DNA of 64,000 nt from Siphonodentalium dalli (Eukaryota; Mollusca; Scaphopoda; Gadilida; Siphonodentaliidae), in assembly GCA_032622095.1 (NCBI GenBank), contig CP136068.1, positions 11,639,729-11,703,728 on the forward strand. Direction: 5' to 3'. Positions 1-14,000 of this stretch are shown here, piece by piece (the stretch's first letter is position 1; each line of letters starts with the position of its first letter). The translations under genes and the position numbers were made by a program. The notes beneath the pieces are model-generated. The model saw only the letters and a program-made list of their open reading frames with translations. It did no database searches and was not told where the DNA came from.

Positions 1-880
1 CTTTTTCCATGAAATGTATGAACTTTATATCAACTAAAGGTAACTAGGTTCTGAGGGTATATGAAATGCTTTGTGTGTGTGTTGGAATCAAATGTTAGTT
101 CTGGGCACAATTAATAGAATTGTTTATATTAACTCTGTGCCTACTGCCAAATTTCCCAATAAATTTTAAGTGTCAAACAAAACTTATCAAATTATAAGAT
201 TCTGTGTATAGATAAAGCATTGGTTTTCATTGTAACTTTGCAGGTGAAGATGTGCTGCAACAGAAACTATTGAGTCTCAGAGTTTTAAAGTGACACAGTG
301 AACTGAATTCACCTCTTTACTGAGGCAGCCTCAGCTGAATTATCCATTTTCTGGAATTGGTGGTCAATGGTTAACGAATGCTCATACCGGAAAGGTTGGA
401 TTCCTCATTGTGATAATTATGCGTATACATATGCCTATATAACTGATCTTTTTCCAATGATGCTGTTCAGATTATATACATAAATGACAGTTATATGCAA
501 AATTTACAAAATGTTTTTGTGTTAATATTCTTCAAAAACCAAAGGGTTAACATTTATGGCTGCAATAGGGTTAATGTTGACTTCCCAACTTGTATTAACA
601 TGTAATTCACATAAACATATATCAGTTGACCTGAAATAATGGACTATTGAGTTTCCTGTCCCCTTAGTAGCTAGAGACGCTGAATAATTTGAACGCGTCA
701 TGTCTGGGATCAGACGATTCAATCCTGGTTTATTTTGAATACGGGTATGTCACTTCATTGTAAATAATTCAACACAGATTGATGGATGAAAATTGATATA
801 TATTTTAATAAGAAGGAAATGTTCATAGCAAAACATCAGTAAACAATTGGGTTGATTTCTCTTGATCTTCAGTGAAATAT
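1..880. other. AT-rich flank, no gene seen
   Basis: No open frame with convincing composition and no recognisable repeat pair was found here. The longest open stretch (522-722 on the minus strand) has no family resemblance and begins and ends in AT-rich sequence. Confidence 0.5.
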
Positions 881-1320
881 AGGTTACACACAACTAATTC
901 AATAGAGTTATGCTTCCTGAAATTAGAATCAGATAAAAATCATCCCATGGCCACTGATTGGTGCATTATGTTGACAATATAAATACATAAATAAATAATA
1001 GAATTAAGCTGCTGTACAAAAAAATGCATGGTGTTTGGGGGCCTGCTGAATATTGTGTCCATTTTACCACAAGTAGAAATTTGTGGTAGTGTGTTTTTTA
1101 TAGCTGTGAATTTACTGCGAACCTTCGGTAGTCAGGGAAGCGGTGAAATTTGAATGGGAAAAAATACCGAAACCTGTCCGTTTCATGGTATGAATTTATC
1201 AGGCTTGAGACCCACTTCATGCTCAGTATGAGGTTTTGGTGAAAATAGGTCCAGTTTCAGCACAAATGATACAAACGTTAGTATTGTCGCCTATGGGAAA
1301 TAATTAGTTGTGTGTAACCT
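881..1320. mobile_element. MITE-like element with 19-bp terminal inverted repeats
   Basis: The left end AGGTTACACACAACTAATT (881-899) is matched exactly by the reverse complement of the right end (1302-1320). The 440-bp interior has no open frame. No clear target-site duplication is visible. It sits about 265 bp upstream of the first exon of the DUF6589-like gene, so it may lie in or near its promoter. Confidence 0.65.
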
Positions 1321-1585
1321 AAATTCACCACCCATACAGTTCATTCGGCAAACCTCGTCAGATTCCGTCACCGTTTCAGACTCGGCTTTAATACAACGCC
1401 ATGATTGGTTACGGACTACTTAAGTTATTTATATATTGGGATTTTCCGTGTACTTGACCATCCGTTTTGGAAGGCGCGCTTTTTGTGTATAGGATTTCTT
1501 GAGAGTTTCTTCAACTGTTTTCTCTTCATTTAGACATCGACGTAAATTAAAATGTGATTGATTAGTTACTGTCAAATAGTACACC

Positions 1586-2033
1586 ATGTACCACGGATGT
1601 TTTGCATGTTGTGAGGTGACAACTTCGTTGTATAACTGTTTGATTGGGACAAAATCCAGCGAAGAGAAAATTGCAGACAAATGTATTTATTTATTTAATG
1701 TTGATATATCTATAAATGTGCCTGGTGCAAAAATATGTAGAACCTGTTTGAGACAACTGAACAATGCCTACACCTTCGTGGAAAGAGTGAAACGTTTGTT
1801 GAAACATGAGAGCGATAACAAAAGAAAGCATCAATCTACTCCATCTGGATCAGCTTCACAATCAATATCTACTACCTCTACAACTAATACCAGCACTCCA
1901 GTCAATAAACCAAAAAGGCAGAAGGTCGTGGAAGCTCTGATTAAGTCAGTGGAGAAGATGAAAGTTACCACATGTAAAGCATCGGCACCAGCAAAGAAGA
2001 GACTCTTCATTGACCATGACTATTCTGTTGTTG
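1586..2033 (+). CDS. Exon 1: ZAD-like zinc module and basic linker
   Basis: Starts at ATG 1586, the first Met of the open frame. Residues 1-58 carry CxxC at 5-8 and CxxC at 51-54, the spacing of zinc-finger-associated (ZAD) domains. They are followed by the amphipathic stretch LNNAYTFVERVKRLLKHE typical of the ZAD helix. Residues 75-150 are Ser/Thr-rich with basic clusters (KPKRQK, KKRLF) that could serve nuclear import. The donor is G|GTGAGGT at 2033/2034 and the exon ends in phase 1. The open frame runs only 10 more bases past this donor. Confidence 0.75.
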
Positions 2034-5000
2034 GTGAGGTTTGATCAAGAGTTTGTTTTGGTTTGTTGTAGTTCAATTGACTTGTTAATGTTATATTTGA
2101 AGTTTATGAAGGTGGGAGCTGTGCCTATAGCAAATTGTATATATATAACATTTTTCATGTATCTGTGTTTTTAATATAGCTTGCGAACCTCTTGATTGTA
2201 GTATGCCATAGAATGTTATGAATTTTTTCATAAATGGCATGTGATTTAATAATATTTATAGCTTGTCACTAAAATTAAATATGCAAGTATATGTTGACAT
2301 TCTATTGGTTAAAAGTTATTTATGGCCGTTTGAGTAATGAAACATTTATGCCAAGCGACTTAGCGTAAACTAAAAAGTCAAGTATTACCCTTAACGGTTA
2401 AGACATTATATCAAATCAGATTGAGTAATATCAAGAGAATGGTTTAGTTAACTTTCTATATATATATTATAATAATTATTACTAGATAATACTCTCAAAA
2501 AGATTTACCCGGTAAATTGCAATTTCAGCTCTCAATTTTACAAACTTCTAATTTATTATGTTGACCTTTCAGTATAGCGTATTAAGTGCCATGATGCGAA
2601 GCTGATCCAGATGGAATAGATTGACATTTTCTTTTGTTATCGTTCTCATGTTTTAAGAAATGTTTTAACAAACGTTTCACTCTTTCCATGAAGATGTAAG
2701 CATTGTTCAGCTGTCTCAAACAGGTTCTACATATAATGTTTGCACCAGGTACATTTACATTAGAATAAACATGTTGGAATATGTAATCAATAAACATATA
2801 TAAATGCAAAAAAGTATTGTTCATTGGAGGGCTTTCAGGAAAAAAGGTGTTAGTGTTACAGTGGGACTGACAATACCCCATCCCCTCCCCAAGATTTAAA
2901 ATACTATCACTCTGGGCCGACTTCTATGCTTTTGAAAAGAGTTATGTTGATGACAGATTTTATCTCATTTCGACCAGAGGGGAGTTTTGCAAGAGGTTAT
3001 CAGAACTACGATTAAATTTAATTCAATTATGCAAGAGGAATTCGAAATGAATTATGGTTATGCATAATAGAAATTATGGTTAAAGGCATGGAAGGCCTTC
3101 GAGTGGGTATATTGTTAAAATCTACAGCATAAAAACTGCCATAAACAGAAAGAATATTAAAAATTAGAAATATTTTAATCTTACACCAATCATAAATATC
3201 GTGTAAATAGTACCGTATGTTGTCATGTTTGTATGCTTTGTTATGTAAACAAAAGCCAAACTCGAAAAATTTTGGCTTTTTTTTTTTATCTGAGAAAGGG
3301 TACAAACTTGACAATAACATACTATTCACGCGATATTTATGATTTGCATAAAAACAAAATCTGTCTATATTTTTAATATTCTTTGTGTTTATGGCGGTTT
3401 TAAAGGAAGCGACTATTTTAACAGCAATACAACTGCAAAGGCCGTCCATGCCTTTAAGCAGAATAGAAATTACGCTCAAGCATAATACAATTATGGCTAA
3501 GGATTACACTTATGGAAAATTAGCTAATTATAATAAATCAGTGAATTTCACCTCCTTTTTGACAATATTCCCACATATACACTTGCGTGAATAGCAACTT
3601 GTGAGCTACACACAATCACGGATGCATGCCAAATTGAGTGGGGTGAAAGATAGCAAGTTAATAAATCAGTAGAAATTGAGATCTTTGTTAAACCATGGCA
3701 TCAGTCTTGAGGCCAATATAAATAAATTGCTAGATTTACATCCAACTTTTTCAGAGAAATGGGGTGGGAGGGCAAATTTTATTTTTTTATATTTTATTCT
3801 TCCTAACATAAATGGTCATGGAGAGTTATAGATATTGAAGCAGTGTCCTATCTTATATAATACAAGGCGATTTAGATTGTCCTTATTTGATCAAAATAGA
3901 CTGATAAATGGATCATTGACATGTAATTTGATGATTAACCCTTCTATGACGGGAGCTTCCTGATTTTTTTCGAAAACCCTGTGCCAATGCATTCTCTTAT
4001 ATATGCAAGTCGCCCATAGGGCGCCTCGCATATATAAGAGAATGCATTGGCCTAACAATATTTACATTGATCTTGTAAGCCAGTGCATTCTCTTATATGT
4101 GCGAGGCTCCCTTTGGGAGACTCGCATATATAAGAGAATGCACTGGCACATGGTCTTTAATGCTGCACCAGCACAGCTCCCATCATGAAAGAGTTAAGGC
4201 ATGAGAACAAAATTTGCATTAAAAATATGCAAATAAAAAAAATTGAGGAGGGGACTAAAAATAGGGTCGGGAGGGGATGTAAATCTAGCAATATTTTTAT
4301 ATTGGCCTAATAGGCATACAATTTATTGTCAGCAGTGCTATCAATTAGGAAAAATGTGCTATGGCAAATTTAAATTCTACGACATGTCAAGATTCCAAAA
4401 GTTGCCTCAGCATTTCTTATTTCCATAGCTAATTTCAAGGACTGAATCTTGTGATGTTGATCCATAAAAAAAAACTGAATAAAATATGTGGTTACAAACT
4501 TCTGAAGTGGCATGGTCATATATAGTGCACCCCTTTATGTTGACTACCAAATCAGAAAATGGTGTCACATTGCATAGATATACACATAAATGCACCATTG
4601 GGATGCAGAAAATGGCTCCCTAGGATTCCTATTCAATGCTGGAAAATGTTCAGATTATAAGTTCATCATTTGTTGAACTCTTTCATATTCATATAAATAC
4701 GCATGTACCTAAGTTAATATGGGCAATGAAATTTCCAAGTAGTAAAAGTTTCCAAGTGATGCCTTTATAATATCCTGCACAAGACTTTGAATGCTGATTG
4801 ATGAAGATAATTTTCTACTTTGTATGAAGATCATATCGTTAAACTCTCTGAATGTGTCAATTTTGAAGAATGGACAGTACAGATTTATTAGCTTCAGGAT
4901 TTTACAGACAAGAGAAACAGGTTTGTGGGAAATTTTATTTTTGGAGATTCAAAATGTACCAAGTTAACAATGAGAAAATATACAGTGTAGTAACATAAAG

Positions 5001-8000
5001 ATGACATAAATAAAATTCAGGAGCAATTCCATTGAGTAAAAATGATAACTATTAAAGCACTTTATTTGCTGAAAAAAAATCCTACAATGTTAACATTAAT
5101 ATATACTGCCAACAATTAAAACATTGAATATACACATTCCAGCAACCACAATGTCTGAAGTACTCATTGTGCGGAGAAAACCTGAGTCACCTCCAGAGAC
5201 AGGAGGGTCTGGATCATGCCATGAATCTTTAACGCCAGTAGAGATCATAATCCACCAGTACAAAACCTTGGAACTTTTTGATGTTTTGACAAGGAACATT
5301 ATGAGGTTGAAAAAATAACACGAGAATATATTTCTTAGTTATTATCTGTTCCTTAAAGGTACTCTATCTGATCTGATCCCCATATTTCTCCAACTTATGC
5401 TTTAGTTATCAGACTTAATTAATTGCAACAAAATAATGCTAACCACTGTCAACTATGGTATAAATTTGTTATCAACAGTTTGTTCACCAAAATGTGGTTG
5501 TACATGTATTATCACTTCAGTATCACAATATTTGGCTGTTTTACCATTTGATTTAAGAGTTATCCATCTTCATCCGCAATTTTGTTCGAGACAGTCTGTT
5601 CGAATTTTTCTGGGCCACAAATAATTGCACAAACTTCAAAATCGATATCTGCTCACTGAGCTTTGATGGGTACCTCGAATCAAATATTTTTACACCCGGA
5701 GCCAAAGAAATAGTAAAATAGTAATATAGGAGTGTTTAATCGGATTATGCATCTTTAACAATGTACTTGGTAAAGGAGTAGATTCATGGCATGATCTGAG
5801 GAGGATCCAGATATGGCCCAATGTATCCACCCGTCAGTAAGCCCATCCTTGAAGATAAACCCAGTATGTTTTTTTTTTACCCTAAATAAAACATGGGGTG
5901 GTTCTCGTAGATAAGCCCACGCCCATTTTTGAGCAATTGGAAGGTGAATGCAATCATGTCTTTCTATCCTGTAGAATATACCCAACCACATCTGTACTTT
6001 TATTTTTTTCCAGCTGTTTTTCTTAAAAACTAAAGATGTATAATAGTATACACCTGTGTTAATATTGTTGAGGGGTCCTCTTGAGTAAGCCCAGTACCTA
6101 CTTTTTGAAACTTAGCAAAAAATCTGTGCCAATGCATTCTCTTATTTATGCCAGTCTCCCATGGGAAGCCTCATATATATGAGAATGCATTGGCCTAACA
6201 ATATTAACCTTGAAATTGTAAGCCAGTGCATTCTCATTTATATGCAAGGCTCCCTATAAGAGACTCATATATATAAGAGAATGCACTGGCACAGTATCTT
6301 TAATGCTGCACCAGTGCAGCTCCCATCACGAATGGGTTATTAGTGTGTTGGATATGAACTTTTTTAGCAGAAACATGCACGAGCCGAGCCCCCAGGGCTT
6401 ACTGACAGGTGTATACAGTATTATATACCCAAGAATCCAAAGGTATATGCCTGTACAAGTACACATTTTCTAAGATGTGCTCATAAAAGTTTGAGCTCCA
6501 AATTGGAACCTGTGCAGAGAAAAATGCAAGTCAGCTATACCCAAGTCATGTCCAGATGCAATATTATATGCTCAGAATCCAAAGGTATAGTATACCTTTG
6601 GATTCTGAGCACTATAAGCCAATATACATTTTCTACGAAGGGCCCTTGAAAATGTGAGCTTGTATGGAGAAAAAGTCTTGTCAGGATGCAATCTAATTTG
6701 GGGCTCAAACTTTTCACCTGCAGCATATCATAGCGACAATGAATATGTGAGAATGCAAATATAATTATAATTGGGGAACACCCTACTTCAGAGCTGGGAG
6801 GTGACAAGTGAACTCTCTTTCACAATAACGGAAAAAAAAGCAGATTTTGATCCAATCGAAATAATAAATCAAACTTGACTTCGTCATGTTGAGCTAACAA
6901 TTATTGTTCTATGGCCACAAGTACTCTATAATATCGAAAGGTTCTGTTTGTTTGTTTCTTTGTGTTTAATTGACTTTTTTGTATTAGTATTTAATATTCC
7001 TTCTTATTAGTGGAGTTGAGAACATATGTACGCACATTGTTATTTTCTATTGAATAGTCTTCGAATAAAATCTATTATTTCCTGTTGAAAATAAATGTTA
7101 ATGAAACACATTTTCTCAGCTTTTTTTTTCTGGATGAAATTAGTTTCTCATTTCTAAATTTTGCTCTCCAAAAATAACAGACATAGCAAGTAATGCAAAT
7201 ATCCTTTCAATTCAATATCCCACCACCAATTCAAGCACTTGCTAGCCTTAAATTGTCATTCATCAGACTTTCAAGGCTATTACAGACCCTTCTGGATTTC
7301 CATGTAACTTCAGCTATCAACTACACTAATTAAACTGTTGCTGCAATTATTATTAAACCACCCCTGGTTGAGTGGTATGAAGTTGGTGGGGTAAAATGAT
7401 GCTGTTGAAGTACCATTATTTTTTGTTTGTTATATTAAGGACCCATTGTGGACTTATTTCATTAAATAAAACCAATCAAACATAACTGAAACCAAATCAT
7501 GGGTTATTCTTAAATACACATGCTCTTGAATATTTCATGTTGACAATGGCTTTACTTGTAATTGATTGAATGAGCCAAAATACCAAAAAATTAACAAGTT
7601 GATAAAAAAATAATTGTACTTTTATATGTATTTTAACCCATTCATGACTGGAGCTTCCTGAAATTTTGCGAAAAAACCCTGTTCCAATGCACTCTCTTAT
7701 ACCTGTGAGACTCCCATGGGGAGCTTCGAATGTATGAGAGAATACATTGGCTTTACAATATTTACCTTGTAAGCCCATGCATTCTCTTATATATGCGAGG
7801 TTCCCTATGGGACACTCGTAAATATAAGATATCGCACTGGCCTAGCACAGGATCTTTAATGCTGCTCAGCACACCTCCCATCATGAAAGGTTTAATAAAC
7901 GCATCACATTGTCAATCCATCATCATAGCTAATCAGCAGGACCCACCAATATATTTCATGGCAATTTGACCAGGGGTGTAAACATCGACGTGTAGTGTAA

Positions 8001-11000
8001 TATTAAAATGAGCATTGCTTGGGGGTGGCAAAATACGTCATTTTGTAATGTACTACTGCAATATACAATATCAATTTGAGCATAAAATTTTCAATGCCAA
8101 ATAGCAACTGTAAAACAATTATTCTGGTCAGGTCATCCACTTTGAGTTATAGATCCGAAATGAAAATGTTAAGGGACAGACGGACACATGGACGTTAACA
8201 TAAAACAATTGTTTATTTTTTCCAAAAGGGTGTACAATCAAACTTTTAGCAGGGAAATACACATGCCAAATGTTTCAGATAAAATAATCCAAGCAGGAGT
8301 TATCAGTTGGAAACCAAAAATGTTCACAGAAGGTAGAAAGATGGCTGTAACTCATGTAAAAAATAATTGGACGGAACGTATATTTGAACCTGGATTTATT
8401 TTTAGCTGGGAAATGGACAAACCAACTTTGGTTGAGATCAAATAATCCAAACTGGAGTTATTGGACGGATGGATGGACGGACTATCCACCAGTCACAATA
8501 TGGGCTGCTCCCGAGTCGGGGCTGTGGGGCGCAAAATTCACCCCAATGTCAAGTCAGCAAGTGCCAGCTGGCTTAACGTATAAATCCAACAAACGTAACA
8601 CGAGCCAGGGGAAGATAGCATGACCCATGTATGGCATACATATAAAACAGGTCTTAAAACATGAACCCTCTTTGAAAGCCCTACTGATGACAAACCCGCA
8701 TACCAAATTTCATCGAGATCAGATAATGCATGATTGAGATATGAGCAGACGGACAGTTATACAACATTTCAGATAAAACTAAGAGAGATAACTCTTGAAT
8801 GGAAAATGTGAACAACATCAATGAACCCTCTTCTGAAAGCCCTTATGAGGCCAAACATGCATATCAAATTTCATTGAGATCCGATCACCCATATTGTTTG
8901 TTTGATTGAGGGTTTAACATCGTTTCAGCCGCTAGGCCATATCACGACTATGTCAGTTCCCACTTGAAGGTGAAGTCAACCTAGCGAATCCATAGGAGAG
9001 CCAGAATGACCAACCAACCACTGGCAAGGAACTAACAAGCTCATCCACACAAACATCTCAATATTCCAATGGAACAAATGTTACAGAATTTGTTACATGA
9101 GAAGATGGAGCTTTTATGTGAACAGCCAGGCCATTGCAGCTGTGCATTCACAACCTGGCTACCAGTGGTGGGCCTATTTATATCCCCCGGCACTCATAGT
9201 TGAGATGAATGAGGAGACGGACACATGGACAGACACATCATTCATAGAAAACATTGCCTGAAGAAGGCGCAATAGTAAATATTTACATCTCAATTCGGGA
9301 CGCGATAAACCAACGCAAATGATTTCGCTATCGGGCGTCTATTCAATTCAATTGAGATATTAGAATGACGGTGTGTCTTGTAAATTTGGACTTATATTCG
9401 TAAAAATCACTACTTTGAGCAAGATTATTCTACATTTCTAATTGTACAAATTAGGGGATATAGAAATTGAACAAAATGAGAAAAGTAAAAAAGTTACTAA
9501 AAAAGTCAATTTGATACCCTAAGATAATTCCCAGAAGATGAATTCAAAGCAGAATGATGTCCTTGGCGGGTTTATTTGGTGATGGTAGACTGTTGTACAG
9601 GATAGCATCACTAAATTTAACTGCCGAGGCATTGGCCGAGGACTTCATTTTGCAAATTTCAGACACACTAAATTCAGAGTTGGGAAAGCCAAATATGAAC
9701 CTATTCAGTCTGAAGATTCTTGAGAAGATGCTTCTTGACGGACAAATGGACGGGAGAACGGACGAGGGGTGATGACTTTAGCTCCACTGAGACTTAGCCT
9801 CAGGTGAGCCAAAAAGGGGCATATCTCAGTAAAAATCATCAGAATATTAACAAAAACAAACTTGACCTGTGTATTCTCAAATGAGAACCACATACCAAAT
9901 ATAAACAAGATCATCGCTAGGGCGTCGCAAATTACGCCCTTTTAGCCATTTCGAATTGTACTACCACAAAATAAAATAATACTTTGAGCTTACATTTGAA
10001 GAAAATCTCATATACCCCTAATTTCAATGCCAAAATGTGGTCAAATTCTATGTTGAAAAATGGCCGTAACTCATGTGAAAATAATTAGACGGAACCCATA
10101 TTATTCGAACTTGGCCTGTATCGTTGGCTGGGAAATACACATACCAACTTTGGTTCAGATCAAATAATCCAAACTGGAGTTATCGAACGGAAACCAAAAA
10201 TATTAACAGACAGACTGATAACATAATACAACTTTTTTTCAAAAGGGCGTATAATTAATTCTGTTGAATATTGCTGAAGTCATAATCCAGACATTCAGTT
10301 CAGATGCACTAAAGTTATGATCTGAACACGAAAAAAGCAAACAGACGGACGACTAGACAGATGAACGGACCAATAACATAATACATCCCATTGTAACAAA
10401 GGGGCATAACTCCCATAAAAATTCATTGGACCATTAGCGAAATTGAACTTGACCTGAATAAAGTGATGGTCATTCCTCATAAAAAGTTTACGTTAATGTC
10501 CAGTCCAGGAATCCGACTGACCGATGAAGGAATCCGACTGACCGATGGATGAAGCTGAATACAATAGTCCTCCGAAAAAGTTAGGGGGGACAAAAATTTA
10601 GAACTTGGACAGATAGGGTTTATTTATAGCTACATGTAAAACATTTTCAAATTTCTACTTGTCAGCCTGTCAATGTTGTTGTTGTTCAGAAGGTTTTATC
10701 TATAAAAAGTGGTGTGACAAAAGATAAGTGCTGAAAATTATGTTTCATTTGTTTTCATCTGTTTATATTAGTCCAGTGCATTTATGAGAAAAAAGTGCCA
10801 AACCTCAAACTAATTGCAACACAATGTTTCTTAGCAGGATTATGTTTACTAACCCATTATAAACAACATACTAAAAATAAAATAAGGCGAAATTTGTAAA
10901 TTTTGTGAAATAAATTTGATAAAATTTAGTAAAAGACTCAATTTATAGCTTTTCAAGGATGTTTATAACGAGAGGCCGATCGTGTTAACCCATCCCTTGG

Positions 11001-14000
11001 CGATAGTAAATTACTATGATCGGAATCATAAATGAGAGTTTTGGTGTTGAAATATAGAGTATACTGTTATATACTATTATAGACAAATGTACATAACACA
11101 AATTATTGGAATTTATGCGTCACTCGCATTTATATAAGAGAATGCACTGGTACAGGATCTGTAATGCTAAACCACCACAGCCTTGGGTTAAATGTGAAAG
11201 GTGTGACCTGGACATGGAATACTTGGGTTAAGAGAGTCCAATTTAAGTTTACAATAATAATGTATCAAATTATACCAACAATATATTATAGAGATAAACC
11301 ACCTCACTGCTGACCCATTACCATCAATTATATAGCAGAGCTGTCAATAAATCACAGGAATTGTTTATGTTGAACACTGACATCTCTATTAAACCAATAA
11401 CAATTATAATGACATCAGACCATCTGAAGATATAACTCTACAGCACAGATGTCCAAGTCCACTGTTAATATCATGTGATGTTTATTGTTGAAACTTTATT
11501 TTAAATTAGATACCATAGCTCTCTTTATCAGATTATTTGCACATTGGCATAAGAGACATCCGAACAAAACGATGAAACCCTTTATTTAATGTCCTCGTAG
11601 TTGTGAACATCCATACCAAATTTCATTGAGATCCAATCACAACTGTTGAAGTTACGACATGAACAGACACCAGACAGACCAAAAAGCCAACATTTCCAGA
11701 TAAACAAAGATGAATAACTCTAGAATGGAAAATCCGAACAAAACGATGGAACCCTCTATTTAATGTCCTCATGGTAGTGAACATCCATACCTAATGTCAT
11801 TGAGATCCGAGCACTACTGTTCAAGTTATGACATGAACAGACATCAGACATACGGACTGACAGGTGCAAAACAGTATAAGGGGGTATAATGAAGGGATAT
11901 CTTGCTGTTGTATTAGTTTCCTCACTATATTGTGCACACAAAATGACTACTTCCTGCATCTATGATCGAGAAGACAAAAATATTCTTAAACAAAATGTGT
12001 GTCCCATTGTATGGACTTGTGACAAGAACTGGTGTGATGAAATACCATATTTGAGGCCATACAACTCAATAAATTGATATCCATATGCCCTGTATTTCAA
12101 CACTGAATATTTCTATCAAAAATAAATATAGCAATTCTAAAAGTGGAGTCAAACTTTAGACAATTCCATCTATATGTAAAAAACAAATGAATGATAAACA
12201 TGAGTCATCTACAGTGCACTCTAGGTTATACAATGTACATGTAGTCCGATCAACACCCGGACTATAAAACGCACTGGCGGCAGTATCATCATGAAGAGAT
12301 TATCTAAAGGCACATATAAGCCATACGACTATGGTGTACATGTACCGTATACATAGTATATTTTCGAATTATGATAGAAATATATTGCTGGTTCGTTTCC
12401 AATGGTATATATGCATGGCATTTAAAATTGGTTATATCTTCCATCACATGTTGTGCCACCGTATAATTGAAACAAATGTGTGATAACAAGACATCTTTAG
12501 GTCACGACAAATACGCAATGCCATTGCTTAATAAAAGTCACGAGTCCTTCAAAACATCGGTTTCCATCGTCATTAGTCAGTTGATTGACTGAACATATAT
12601 TTATTCATAACCCATACATTTACACAACAGATATTAATCAACAAACATTATTTTAATTATTATTATGGATGCAACCAGAATGTAGATGAATAGGGGATTG
12701 GAATACTAGTTAATCAGTTCGGTGTAAAGATATTTTTTGGTGAAAACTGTTTATACTAATAAAACGAGTACGTGATTGGAGTGTGAGCGGATCACCCGTT
12801 TGGCATGTATTGATGACTTATTTTGCTGGTGTATTATGAAGCTGATGGCTATATATTAAAAGTAAAACTGAACAAATCAGCATGGTCAATGGAGGAATTA
12901 ATTGGTTGGATAGATGCATTGTATTACCAGCCGAAACACCTCTATACTAGTACTGTCTGGAAGCCATGATTTTGCGATTATACATTATAAATAAAAATAT
13001 ATTCTCCCATGCACCAGCCCAAACCACAGACCAGGGGATTCCGGGGGCTTATTCAATGGGCATGTCCGGCGCGACAAAATCATTATGTCGCCCAGATAAT
13101 TCACACTTGCACAGACTTTCAGAAGATAAGTTCACTGATCAAAGAAGCTTTGATCTTCCATCATTAACCCTTCATAGTATACAGTAATTGCACTGAATGT
13201 TATTGTCACTCGTTCCATATTGTCCTACTATAAAGCAATATAAACTGGGCCCAGAACACAGGAAAACGGAAAAATTCCCGGGGGAGGTACCCCATACCCC
13301 ACCTGCCTGGATCCGCCACTGGAAAATGACTAAAACAACAAGAAATCCATTTAGTCTTTAAAATAATAGACCATGGAAAAAATGGATTTTAACTAATTTT
13401 GAGAAAATGAGGCTCCGAAGTTAGATAAACTCCAACTTTTGGAGGCATGTAACTAAAAAAATACTCAACGTATCTGGGAAAGGTTTTCTGTTCTGTAATC
13501 AGGGTTGTGTACTCTACAAAATGAGTATATAAATCAAAGCCCTTGTGAAATAAAGTTTTTTATAAACATTCTTGACCAAATTATGACAAATTTATTTCAC
13601 AAAATTCATCAATTTCGCCTTTCTTGATTCTTTTTGATTTTTAGTATGTTGTTTGTGATGGGTTAACATACTTATTTCCAATGAAAAACTTTTGTGTTGC
13701 AATTAGTTGAAGTGAAATCATAAATGCACTGGACTATATCAAGTAAAAAATAGGCTAATAAGAACTGCCAGGTATCCATGTATATCCTTTCAGGCAAATA
13801 TAACCTTGTATCAGGTATTACTTCCATTAATAGGGTCATTTCATTCGAACATTTAAAGGTACTCAACCCGTAAAGAGGGTCCCCATCTCAACAGATTCCA
13901 ACAACAACAATCCGATCAGAGGGTCCTATATTACTATTTCTTTGGCTTTGGGGGTAAAAAATATTTGATTCGAGTCGAGGAACCCATCAAACAAAGCTCA

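Noticed and set aside
3027-3479. 150-codon minus-strand frame
   Set aside because: It spans the whole TTAA-flanked MITE with inverted symmetry and shows no domain.
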